This document shows positions 9,104 through 18,000 of a DNA stretch of 64,000 nt, piece by piece. Source of the stretch: Microbacterium sp. LWH7-1.2 (lineage in GTDB: Bacteria > Actinomycetota > Actinomycetes > Actinomycetales > Microbacteriaceae). Position numbers and translations under genes: made by a program. Each line of letters opens with the position of its first letter. Positions within the stretch are counted from its first letter, which is position 1. Location: the NCBI RefSeq assembly GCF_038397755.1, contig NZ_CP151637.1, positions 2,604,001 through 2,668,000 of the forward strand, written 5' to 3'. The notes under the pieces are model-generated. The model was not told the DNA's origin, ran no database searches, and saw nothing but the letters and a program-made list of their open reading frames with translations.

Positions 9104-9619
9104 TCAGGGCTCGAGCGTGACGTCGACCTGGATCTCGCTCGCGAGGCGCTCGAGCTCGCGGGTGAGAGAGTCGAGATCCACGGATGCCGGCACCCGGGCC
9201 TTCACCGTGGCCTCGAACAGCCGGCCGCCGTACATGGCCGCCTCACGCGTCTCGGTGGTCATGCGGTCGATGTTGATGTCGTGGGAGCGCAGGACCGTCG
9301 TCATCTCCCTGACGATGCCCGGATGGTCGTTGCCGATCACCTGGAGGGTGAGCGGACGCATGGCGGCAGCCTCAGCGGAGGGCTCGGAGCCTGTGCTCAC
9401 CGTGACGGAGAGCAGACCGTCGAGCACCGACAGTGACTCCCGGAGCTCGTCCGCCCGCCCCGGGACGACGGAGACCTCGACGACCCCGGCGAACACGCCC
9501 GACAGCTCGGCGAGCTGGCTGTTCTCCCAGTTCCCGCCGTGGCGGTCGACCACATCGGCGACGGCAGCGACGAGACCGGCTCGATCGCCTCCGACAAGCG
9601 TGAGCACGAGGATCGTCAT
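9104..9619 (-). CDS. Two-ACT-domain protein (GcvR-like)
   Basis: 171 residues with two ACT domains. The first (about 1-75) begins MTILVLTLVGGDRAGLVAAVADVV, and the second (about 90-165) contains LQVIGNDHPGIVREMTTVLRSHDINID, the ligand-binding strand-helix of ACT modules. GcvR-like proteins bind amino acids and modulate glycine-cleavage regulation in enterobacteria. In actinobacteria the role is unproven, and no gcvA or gcv gene is nearby. It starts at ATG 9619 and is cytoplasmic, probably monocistronic, with 9 bp between its stop and that of the convergent membrane protein. Confidence 0.85.
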   Translation of the reverse strand: MTILVLTLVGGDRAGLVAAVADVVDRHGGNWENSQLAELSGVFAGVVEVSVVPGRADELRESLSVLDGLLSVTVSTGSEPSAEAAAMRPLTLQVIGNDHPGIVREMTTVLRSHDINIDRMTTETREAAMYGGRLFEATVKARVPASVDLDSLTRELERLASEIQVDVTLEP

Positions 9620-9752
9620 GGCTCACAGCGTACCCATCGGGCGCCGGCGGGTTGAGGGGGACCGCTCGGCGAGTATGGACGCCATCCGCGCGATCTCGGT
9701 GCGATGGTCCTTGGAACGCCGCGCACCGGTCGCCGTGGGGGCACGGCGGGGT

Positions 9753-10118
9753 TCAGCGAGGGGCGAGCTCGGCGGTCACCGGGAACGGCAGTCGGAACCG
9801 CTCGGGGTCCGCCCCGACGGCAGAGGCGGCGCCGTATTCGTCCGCGACCACGGTGACTCCCCGGGCGCTCGCCTCGGCGATCCGCACCGGGCGCGCCGTG
9901 CCGTCGGGAAGACGCAGGATCCACTGGTCGGCGAGGTAACCGATCCCGAGCTCGTCGAGCAGCTCCTCGGCGGCGAGCCACTCGACCGCGCCGGCGCCGT
10001 CCGGCGTGCGTTCGCGACCGAGCAGATCGAAGACGCGGAACCCGTCGCCGGAGGCGAGCATCCATCCCAGGATCTCGCCGTCGGCGCGACGATGCTCGAT
10101 CCAGTCCGCAGGCAGCAT
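9753..10118 (-). CDS. Hypothetical protein
   Basis: Family not recognised. The frame is open from 10214, and ATG codons at 10175 and 10118 are candidates. I use 10118 (121 residues, beginning MLPADWIEHRRADGE), where folded-looking sequence begins, but neither start has a convincing ribosome site. The protein is acidic and soluble, with patterns such as GEILGWMLASGDGFRVFDLLGRE and LLDELGIGYLADQWILRLPDGTARPV that look like a small beta-rich fold. Directly upstream on the coding strand is a GCCTC microsatellite (GAGGC repeated four times at 10149-10168 on the plus strand), which would be translated only from the longer starts. It is separated from the next minus-strand gene by 133 bp. Confidence 0.6.
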   Translation of the reverse strand: MLPADWIEHRRADGEILGWMLASGDGFRVFDLLGRERTPDGAGAVEWLAAEELLDELGIGYLADQWILRLPDGTARPVRIAEASARGVTVVADEYGAASAVGADPERFRLPFPVTAELAPR

Positions 10119-10275
10119 GAGACCCGAGCGTAGCGACACCTCCGGCGCGAGGCGAGGCGAGGCGAGGCGGATCATCCACAACCCGCGCCGCGGTCGGGCG
10201 GCGGGCCGCGGCATCCGGGTAGCATCCCCTCAGAGATCGCACGTGGGGATGCGCGGTCCGGATCAGGGGAGTCGT

Positions 10276-11439
10276 ATGGCCACCTTCGGCACACCTCCCG
10301 CCCGGCGACCGTCGGCGCGGGTGCGACGCCGGCGCCTGTTCGCGGGCATCGCGGGCGCCGTCGTGCTGCTCGCCGTGATCGGCGGCACGGTCGCCGCGAT
10401 CGGCTTCGCACGCGCGGGCGCCGAGGACCGGGGGACGGGCGCTGCACCCTCCGCGACCGAGTCGCCTGCACCCACGCCCACCCCGACGCCGCTCACGGCC
10501 GAAGAGCAGCTGCTCGCCTCCTCCACCGACCCCGCGGCGTGCGCGGTGAGCTTCGCGGGCGACGGCATCGCCGACGCGCCCATGCTGCAGACGCAGGGCG
10601 CGCTGTACGCAGGACTTCCCATCCCCTCGCGCGACGGGCTCGTGTTCGCGGGCTGGTACGCGACGCCGGCGGATGCCGCCGCCTTCGCGGTCCCCGCACG
10701 CGTCAACGGCTCCGAGCCCGTCGTGTGCACCGATCAGCGCGTCACGCTTCACGGCGCGTGGATGAGCCCCGAGCAGAACGCGGCCGAGGACGCCCGCATC
10801 CCGATCCTGATGTACCACCAGTTCACCGCCAACCCCCAGGGCGAGAGCGGCTGGCTGCGCGGGAACTACGCGTACATCGGCGACTTCGACGCCCATATGA
10901 ACCACATCGCGACGACGGGCTTCTACCTGCCGACGTGGGACGAGCTCTCGGCGTTCATCGACGGACGCCTGTTCCTGCCGACCCACTCGGTGATCGTCAC
11001 AGACGACGATGCCGACCAGACGTGGTTCGACCTCGCCGCACCTGTCGTGGACAAGTACAAGGTGCTCACCACGTCGTTCATGATCACCGCCTACAGGCAG
11101 GATCCGCCGCCGAACCTCTACGTGCTGCGCCGTTCGCACACACACGACATGCACCGCGCGGGCGCGAACGGCGACGGGCTCATCACGAACCTCCCGGTGC
11201 CCGAGATCGTCGCCGACATGGAGACCTCGTACGGCGTCCTCGGGGTCAAGGAGATCGTGGCCTATCCGTTCGGGCACTACAACGACACCGCGAAAGAGGG
11301 CCTGCGCCAGGCCGGCTGGGAGATGGCTCGCACCATCGAACCCGGCTACGTCACGATCGGCACGGACAAGCTCGCCCTGCCCACCGTGCGTATCAACTAC
11401 GGCATGGGGCTGGACGCGCTGATCAACCTCATCGGGTGA
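10276..11439 (+). CDS. Polysaccharide deacetylase family protein, membrane-anchored
   Basis: 387 residues from ATG 10276 behind GGGGAG. One N-terminal transmembrane segment (about 22-45) follows an Arg-rich cytoplasmic start. A Thr/Pro linker and an InlB-like 'FAGWYATPA' repeat segment (about 95-160) lead to a NodB/CE4 domain from about 175. Motif 1 is TDDDA (about 240) instead of the usual TFDDG, motif 2 is SHTHDMH (about 288-294), and motif 3 is AYPFGHYN (about 330). The metal-binding Asp and His residues are therefore present. It is predicted to remove acetyl groups from a cell-wall or exopolysaccharide substrate outside the membrane. It stands directly before the surface-polymer locus and may belong to it. 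Confidence 0.85.
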   Translation: MATFGTPPARRPSARVRRRRLFAGIAGAVVLLAVIGGTVAAIGFARAGAEDRGTGAAPSATESPAPTPTPTPLTAEEQLLASSTDPAACAVSFAGDGIADAPMLQTQGALYAGLPIPSRDGLVFAGWYATPADAAAFAVPARVNGSEPVVCTDQRVTLHGAWMSPEQNAAEDARIPILMYHQFTANPQGESGWLRGNYAYIGDFDAHMNHIATTGFYLPTWDELSAFIDGRLFLPTHSVIVTDDDADQTWFDLAAPVVDKYKVLTTSFMITAYRQDPPPNLYVLRRSHTHDMHRAGANGDGLITNLPVPEIVADMETSYGVLGVKEIVAYPFGHYNDTAKEGLRQAGWEMARTIEPGYVTIGTDKLALPTVRINYGMGLDALINLIG

Positions 11440-11583
11440 CGGCGGCGGGCGGAACACCGCGCATTACAGGGTCGAATTAACCTCTGTCAAGCTTTTCGCA
11501 AGAAGCCTCTTCCGATCAGGCCCCCACCGCAGTACATTTACAGGGCGCAGGGGGGCGCGGTACCCGAAACCAACGTTCCCTTT

Positions 11584-11620
11584 CGACCCGACAACCCGGC
11601 CGGGTCTGCGCACTGGGGTT
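11584..11620 (+). promoter_or_regulatory. Leader motif copy 1 upstream of initiating sugar transferase
   Basis: CGACCCGACAACCCGGCCGG plus GTCTG..CTGGGG. GACCC can pair with GGGTC as a small hairpin. A closely similar block (GGACCCGAACCAGGCCGGGT, then CTG and CTGGGG) lies at 37998-38032 before the SGNH hydrolase. The repetition within one locus suggests a shared leader or binding element; the function is unknown. Confidence 0.35.
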
Positions 11621-11664
11621 GGTCAGTTCGACGTTGCCGTCGCGCCGTCCGACTGGGGAAGCAC

Positions 11665-11712
11665 ATGTCTGCTAAGGACGCGTCGTCGTGCGCGCGGTGG
11701 ACCGCGGTCTGA
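11665..11712 (+). CDS. Possible 15-residue leader peptide overlapping the sugar-transferase start
   Basis: ATG at 11665 follows CTGGGGAAGCAC and opens a 15-codon frame (MSAKDASSCARWTAV) ending TGA at 11710-11712. It covers the GTG start (11688) of the sugar transferase in another frame. This arrangement could couple or limit translation initiation. There is no other evidence that it is translated. Confidence 0.3.
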   Translation: MSAKDASSCARWTAV

Positions 11713-13262
11713 AGCCGACCGCGATCAACGCGGCGCCCACGGGCGCCGGAGGAGTGACCCGAACGCTCCTCCGACGTCCACCCCTGACGCGCCCGATCTT
11801 CGACGTGCTGCCCGACGCGATCGCCCCTCGCGTTCAGCCGTCGCTGGAGCGCCGCCATCTCTGGGAGCGGCGCTACCGGCGACGGTTGGTCGCGACCGAC
11901 GCGGCCTGCGTCACCGCGGCGGCCATCGCGGCGATGGTCTTCGAGACGGGGGTTCCCGCATCCCTCGCCGCCCTCGCACAGCCGGCACGCATCGGGGTCT
12001 TCGTCGTCTGCGCATGGATGGCGCTGCTGTGGCTCGCCCGCACGCGCGAGCCGTCGGTGCTCGGCGCGGGAGCCGCCGAGTACATGCGCCTCGGGCACGC
12101 GACGGGCTTCGCCTTCGGCATCCTGTCGACCGTCTTCATCCTGGCTCAGCTGCCCGGGTTGCGCGCGCAACTGATCATCGCTCTTCCGTGCGGGCTCGTC
12201 GCGCTCGTGCTCACGCGCCGCCTGTGGCGCAAGTGGCTGATCCACGAGCGCGAGCGGGGCGAGTGCGTCTCCCGGGTCATCGTCGCCGGCACTCGCGACG
12301 ACGTCGAGTACGTCATCGACAAGCTGACGCACGACCCGCATCACGCGTACATGGTGATCGGCGCGACGACGACGGACGGGGTGTTCGACCCCATCGACAT
12401 CGAGGATCACCACTACCCGGTGATCGGGTCGATCCGCCTCACCGCGAGGTATGGACGCGAGGCCGGCGCCGACGCCATCGTCGTCGCCAGCACGCCCGAG
12501 AACGACCGCGACTTCGTACGGCGACTGGGATGGGAGCTGGAGGGCAGCGCTGCGGAACTCGTGCTGTGCAACAGGCTCACCGACGTGGCAGGGCCTCGCC
12601 TGTCTCTGCGGCCCCTCGACGGACTTCCCCTCGTGCAGGTCAAGATCCCGGAGTTCGAGGGGGGCGTCCACGCCATCAAGCGGGGGATGGACGTCGCGCT
12701 GTCGCTGCTCGCCCTCGTGCCGATCGCGCTCATCGCACCCTTCGTGGCGATCGCCATCAAACTCGATTCGCGCGGGCCCGTGCTGTTCCACCAGCTGCGT
12801 GTGGGCCGTGACGGCCGGCAGTTCTGGATGCTGAAGTTCCGGACGATGGTCGCCGACGCGGAGATACGGCGAGCAGAGCTGGTCCCCCACGACGAGGGCG
12901 CGGGGCCGCTGTTCAAGATGAAGAGCGACCCCCGCGTGACGCGGGTGGGGGCGGTGCTGCGAAGGTTCTCGATCGACGAGATGCCGCAGTTCGTGAATGT
13001 GCTGCGCGGCGACATGAGCATCGTCGGCCCGCGGCCGCCGCTGCCGTCCGAGGTGACGTCGTACGACGGCACCGTCTACCGCCGCCTGTACATCAAGCCA
13101 GGTATCACCGGACTCTGGCAGATCAGCGGGCGCAGCGATCTGTCGTGGGACGACAGCGTGCGGCTCGACCTGCGCTACGTCGAGAACTGGTCCATCGCGA
13201 CCGACCTCATGATCATGTGGCGTACCGCGCACGTGATGATCGCGCCGAAGGGCGCCTACTGA
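11688..13262 (+). CDS. Exopolysaccharide polyprenyl glycosylphosphotransferase (initiating sugar transferase)
   Basis: 524 residues. Transfers a sugar-1-phosphate to undecaprenyl phosphate, the first membrane step of repeat-unit synthesis. Four hydrophobic segments lie between about 65 and 185, then a CoA-binding-like central domain (VIVAGTRDDVEYVI, about 200-320). The C-terminal catalytic bacterial sugar-transferase domain (about 330-524) has KRGMDVALSLLALV, GRDGRQFWMLKFRTM, RFSIDEMPQ, GDMSIVGPRPP and KPGITGLWQISGR. The start is the GTG at 11688 with AAGGA nine bases upstream; a stop at 11673 forbids a longer frame. It opens the locus, preceded by an AT-richer 248-bp leader. PssY/WbaP-like in architecture; the sugar is not predictable. 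Confidence 0.93.
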   Translation: MRAVDRGLKPTAINAAPTGAGGVTRTLLRRPPLTRPIFDVLPDAIAPRVQPSLERRHLWERRYRRRLVATDAACVTAAAIAAMVFETGVPASLAALAQPARIGVFVVCAWMALLWLARTREPSVLGAGAAEYMRLGHATGFAFGILSTVFILAQLPGLRAQLIIALPCGLVALVLTRRLWRKWLIHERERGECVSRVIVAGTRDDVEYVIDKLTHDPHHAYMVIGATTTDGVFDPIDIEDHHYPVIGSIRLTARYGREAGADAIVVASTPENDRDFVRRLGWELEGSAAELVLCNRLTDVAGPRLSLRPLDGLPLVQVKIPEFEGGVHAIKRGMDVALSLLALVPIALIAPFVAIAIKLDSRGPVLFHQLRVGRDGRQFWMLKFRTMVADAEIRRAELVPHDEGAGPLFKMKSDPRVTRVGAVLRRFSIDEMPQFVNVLRGDMSIVGPRPPLPSEVTSYDGTVYRRLYIKPGITGLWQISGRSDLSWDDSVRLDLRYVENWSIATDLMIMWRTAHVMIAPKGAY

Positions 13263-13280
13263 TGCCCCGGCGGACGACTT

Positions 13281-13306
13281 GGCCGGCGACAACGGCGTCG
13301 CCGGCC
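13281..13306. terminator. Terminator-like hairpin between convergent genes
   Basis: Perfect 10-bp stem GGCCGGCGAC / GTCGCCGGCC with a 6-nt loop, 18 bp after the sugar-transferase stop. There is no T-run, as is common in high-GC actinobacteria. It lies between convergent genes and could serve either strand. The rest of 13307-13497 shows no gene. Confidence 0.5.
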
Positions 13307-13497
13307 GCCAACGACCGGATCCGCGGTCACACGCCGCCATACCCGCCGTGTGCAAACCGGCGATCGCGTGTGACGACAGCCCGTTCCCCCAAGCGGGCGT
13401 GGCCGCGGGTCCCTGGGGTGGCGTGGAGCAGAGAACATTCCCGTAGAGGAATACTTCTCCCGCTCGATTCCGGGTGGCCCGTCGGCTGGGGTCCGGG

Positions 13498-14988
13498 TCA
13501 CCCCGAGACGACGCGGAGTCCCGAGAATTCGACCGCCTGGTCCGTCTTGTAGTCCTTGAACAGGCGCACCCAGGTGCCGCGGAGAGCCGCGCCTGCGAGG
13601 ACCGCCTCGAGCGCCGTGCGGTCGGCCACCGTCACGCGCACGTGGTCGTCGTCCAGGTCGATCCGGACACGCACCGCTGAGCCTGCGGTCGGCACCTCCA
13701 CCTTGCCGGTGGACACCGGGGACCCGGTCACACCCCGCTCGTACGGAGCGATCTCGATCGTCCCGTCGACGTCGAACGTCAGCTGACAGCCGGTGGCATC
13801 TCCTCGCTCGCCCTGCCCTCCCGGCGCGTCGCCGCTCAATGCGAACACCACGCCGGCGGAGCCCTTCGGGGGTACGGCATCCGGCCAGACGATGGTCGCG
13901 TCCAGGCGGCGGATCCTCTTGTCTGGGGCGGCCAGCGAACCCATGAGGTAGCTCGTCGCGCTCGCACCCTGGATGCGCAGGGACTGCCTCGACGGGACGA
14001 GCACGGGCTGAGACGACCAGCCGAGGGTGTCGATCGCCGAGGGCAGGTCGCCGGCCGCTCGCCGCCCGGTGGCGAAGGCGTCCCGGTCCGCGGGCCGGCC
14101 GTCGACGAGGTAGGCGATATTGGAGCACATCATGCCCCGGACGCCCAGGCCGGCGAGCCGCTGGACCTGATCGTGGAACCGCACCTCCCAGCACATCACG
14201 GGGAGCCCTGTGCCCACGACCTTCCGGATCATCTCGTCGGATGCCGAAGTGGGCACACCGAGGATGTCGAATGTCGCCGCGAACTCGTCCAGGCGGTCGA
14301 GCTGTTCGTCGTCGAAGTAGCCCCACGCACGGTAGCCCCTCTCCTTCGCGGCCCGCACCTGTGCGGCCGGCGCCCATTGCTTCCACACGAAGCGATCCGT
14401 CGGACGGGCCTGAGCATCCAGGATGTCCAGGATCGGCATCGTGTTCGTCCCCTGCTTGTCCTCGATGAAGACGAGCACCTCAGGGCCGAGTTCCCGCAGC
14501 ACGTCCTCGAGCCTCGAGACCGGCTCCAGCGGGGTGTTGACGCCGAGCCAGCTGCGCGCGTCCACCTCGAGGGCGCTCACCTCGCTCCAGGTCATGTCGC
14601 CGATCTTCTTGTCGACGCCGAGCACCCTCTCGGCGGACAGGTCGTGATGGCAGACGAGGACTCCGTCCGAGGTCGAGCAGACCGAGATCTCGATCGCATC
14701 GGCCCCGGCCAGCGATGCGTTCCGATACGCCGTGAGGGTGTGCTCCGGCCAGTTGTCGCCGCTCCCGCGGTGTCCGACGTAGAACCTCGGTCGAGCGAGG
14801 AGCTCGGCTACCGACGAGGGAGCCGGTGGGCGTGAGGGGGTGGGCGTGGGCGACGGAGAGGGCGAGGGGCTCGGGGGAATCGCGTTCGGCGTGGGCTTCG
14901 GCCCTGGCACTGCCGTGCAGCCCGCCAGGAGCGCGGTCGACAGCCCCACGATCAGGAACCCGCGACGCGAGATCGGAGAAGGTGTCAT
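13498..14988 (-). CDS. Glycerophosphodiester phosphodiesterase lipoprotein with C-terminal jellyroll-like domain
   Basis: 496 residues. The signal peptide begins with a twin-arginine-like SRRGFL and ends at lipobox LAGC (Cys24), followed by a Ser/Pro/Thr linker to about 55. The GDPD barrel has HRGS (His73), WPEHT (Glu82), EISVCSTSDG (Glu100) and CHHD (His114/115), the expected general acid-base and metal ligands. It hydrolyses glycerophosphodiesters at the outer face of the membrane. After about residue 310 a beta-rich region resembles a LamG/3-keto-disaccharide hydrolase-type sandwich, unusual for GDPD and probably glycan-binding. It lies 78 bp after the 2005-residue gene on the same strand. 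The link to a phosphoglycerol-containing surface polymer is inferred. Confidence 0.85.
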   Translation of the reverse strand: MTPSPISRRGFLIVGLSTALLAGCTAVPGPKPTPNAIPPSPSPSPSPTPTPSRPPAPSSVAELLARPRFYVGHRGSGDNWPEHTLTAYRNASLAGADAIEISVCSTSDGVLVCHHDLSAERVLGVDKKIGDMTWSEVSALEVDARSWLGVNTPLEPVSRLEDVLRELGPEVLVFIEDKQGTNTMPILDILDAQARPTDRFVWKQWAPAAQVRAAKERGYRAWGYFDDEQLDRLDEFAATFDILGVPTSASDEMIRKVVGTGLPVMCWEVRFHDQVQRLAGLGVRGMMCSNIAYLVDGRPADRDAFATGRRAAGDLPSAIDTLGWSSQPVLVPSRQSLRIQGASATSYLMGSLAAPDKRIRRLDATIVWPDAVPPKGSAGVVFALSGDAPGGQGERGDATGCQLTFDVDGTIEIAPYERGVTGSPVSTGKVEVPTAGSAVRVRIDLDDDHVRVTVADRTALEAVLAGAALRGTWVRLFKDYKTDQAVEFSGLRVVSG

Positions 14989-15066
14989 CGCGTCTCCCCC
15001 GTTTCTCGTGGGACGCCTGCCCGGCCGTTCACCGAAGAAGCGGCCTGGACCCGGCGATCTGCGGAC

Positions 15067-18000
15067 TTACGGCGCTGCCGTGTAGGTGAGCGTCAATGTC
15101 GGGCGATACGCCGCGCTGGTCGCCTCTCGCGACCAGATACGGACATTGTCCGTCCCGGCCGTACTCGACATGCGCACCGTCACCGTCTGACCCGCCAGCC
15201 CGGCGAGATCCGCCGCGCTGAGGGTCGCCGTGTAGGCCGTGTTGACAGCGGCGGCACCGGACAGCTGGCCGATGGCACCGGACGCGGTCTGCGTGATCCG
15301 GTTGTTCCACGTCATCGTCGTCTCATCCCACGTGCCCGACATCAGGTGGAAGACATGCGTGTCGGCGGATGCCGCGGTGGTGTCTGTCGACGTGCGGACG
15401 GCGAGCGAGACGCTTGTCAGCTGCATGCCGGCCGGCGCTGCCGGGAGCGCGAACGACAGGAACGACTCGATCGCCGTGTTGAACCGCGACGACAGCTGGT
15501 TGGTCGTGCCGTACAGCCCGGCCGGGTTACTGGCGGCCACCATCGTGTCGGCGCTCGTCACCACCGTCTGCACGACGGGCGGCACGGTCGGTGGTGTGAT
15601 GGTTGCCGTGGCCGCTGCCGATGCCGCGCTGACGTTGCCCGCAGCATCCCGAGCAGTCACCTTGTAGTGCCATGTGCCCGCCGGCCGCCCGTTGTCGGCA
15701 TAGGAGGTCGTGGTCACGTCGGCGAGCCGGGACGATGCGTCGGCGGTGAAGTCCGCGGCGCTGCCGCGATAGACCGTGTACCCGGTCACTCCGGTGTTGT
15801 CGGTGGAGGCGGACCACGTGAGGTTGACGTCGGCATTGTCGACGACGGATGCCGAGATACCCGCCGGCACCGACGGCGCCTCCGTGTCGGGACCCGCCAC
15901 GGGGGTGAACGTGAGCTTGACGGACGGCCGGTACGTCGCCGACGTCGCTTCCGCGGACCACAGCCGGACGTTGTCGCCGCCCGCACTCGACATCCGCAGC
16001 GTGACCGTCTGACCCAGGGCCGACGCGAACGGCTCGGGGCTCAGCGCGACGGTGTATGGCGTGTTGAGCGCCGCTGCACCGGTGAGACTGCCGAGCACGC
16101 CCGAGGCCGTGGTCTGCGGACGGTTGTTCCAGTTGACCGCGGCCTCGGTCCAGGCTCCGGACATCAGCCGGAAATCGTGGGCGTTCGCGGACGCGGCGGT
16201 GCTGTCTGTCGACGTGCGCACCGAGAGAACCGCGCCGGTCAGCGCGGTGCCGGCGGGCGCTGCCGGCAGCGGAACAGCGAGGAACGACTCGATCGTTCCG
16301 CCCGTCCCGCGGGACGACAGCTGGTTCGACGTGCCGTACAGCGTGGTGGGAGAGGACTGCGCGACCATCGCGTCGTCGGTGATCGGCACGGTGATCTCGA
16401 CCGGCGTGCCGCCGTTCGCGAGGATGGTCGCGTAGGTGCTCGCAGAGGCGGCACTCACGTTGTTCTCCGCGTCTCTGGCCGTCACCCTGTAGTACCAGAT
16501 CCCCTGCGTGCGCCCGTTGTCCGAGTATGTCGGCGCCGTCACGTCGGCGATCTTCGAGGCGGCATCGGCGGTGAAGCCCGCCGTCGTCCCTCGATAGACG
16601 CTGTAGCCGGTGACGCCCACATTGTCCGTCGAAGGCGACCACGTTACGGTCACGTCGGCATTGTTGGCGACGGAGGTCGCGAGTCCGGCCGGCACGGTCG
16701 GCGCCTGCGTGTCAGGACCGGAGACGGGCGTGAACGTCAGCCGCAGGGACGGGCGGTAGCCGGTCGACGACGCCTCTGCGGACCACACGCGGACGTTGTC
16801 GGCGGTGGTGCCCGACATGCGCAGGGTCACGGTCTGCCCGAGGAAGGAGGATAGGCCGTCCGCGCCCAGAGCGACGGTGTACGGCGTGTTGAGCGCCGTC
16901 GCGCCGCTGAGCGTGCCGAGCACGCCGCTCGCGGACGTGGTCGGGCGGTTGTTCCAGTTGACGGCGTCCTCGCTCCACGCCCCCGTGACGAGCCGGAACT
17001 GAGGCGAGTCCGTCGTGGCGGCGGTGCTGTCGTTCGACGTGCGGACCGCCAGCACCGCGCTCGTCAGCACGGTCCCCGCGGGTGCCGCCGGGAGCTGCAG
17101 CCGGATGAACGACTCGATGGTGCCGCTCGTGCCCCGCGCCGACAGCTGGTTGGACGAGCCGTACAGCGTGGTGGGCGCGGACTGCGCCACCATCGCATCC
17201 TCAGTGGGCGTCAGCGTGACCTCGATCGCCTGGGACGGCGGCTGGACGGTCACCGATGCGGATGCTGCGGCGCTGATGTTGCCCGCGGCATCCTGCGCCG
17301 TCACCTTGTAGTACCAGGTGCCGGCGGCGCGACCTGTGTCGACGTGACCCGGCGTCGTGACTTCCGCGATGCGGTTGCCCGCACCCGGTGTGAAGCCTGC
17401 GGTGAGGCTCCGGTACAGGACGTAGGAGCTGACGCCGCGGTCGTCGGTCGAGGCATCCCACGACAGCGTGACATTGGTTCCGCTGGACAGGGTCGCAGTG
17501 AAATTGCCCGGCGTGCTCGGGGCGGTCACATCCGGCGGGACGATGGTCACGGCTGCGGTGTGGGAGGGCGGGCTGGCGTTGCCGGCCGCGTCCCGTGCGA
17601 CGACGCGGTAGTACTTCGCGCCCGCCGAGAGTCCGCTCTCGCTGAACGATGTGCCGGCGACCGTCCCGACGAGCGTCCCGTCGGCGATGGCGAAGCCCGA
17701 GGTCGCGCCCCGGTAGACCGCGTACTCCGTGACGTCGACGTTGTCGGCCGAGGGCGCCCACGTGACGGTCACGCCGTCCGCCCCCACCTGAGTCGCGGCC
17801 GCACTGGCGGGCGTCGTCGGTGGATCGATGTCGGTCACGTCGAGCTGTCCGGCCGACGACGGTGCGCTCTCGTTCTCGGCGCCGTCGACCGCGATCACCC
17901 GGTAGTAGTAGGTGCCCAGTGCCGGGGAGTCCTCGTGGTACGAGGTGGTCGCGGTGGTCGCGAGGAAGGAGTCCGCGTCGGCGACGAAGTCGCCCGTCGC

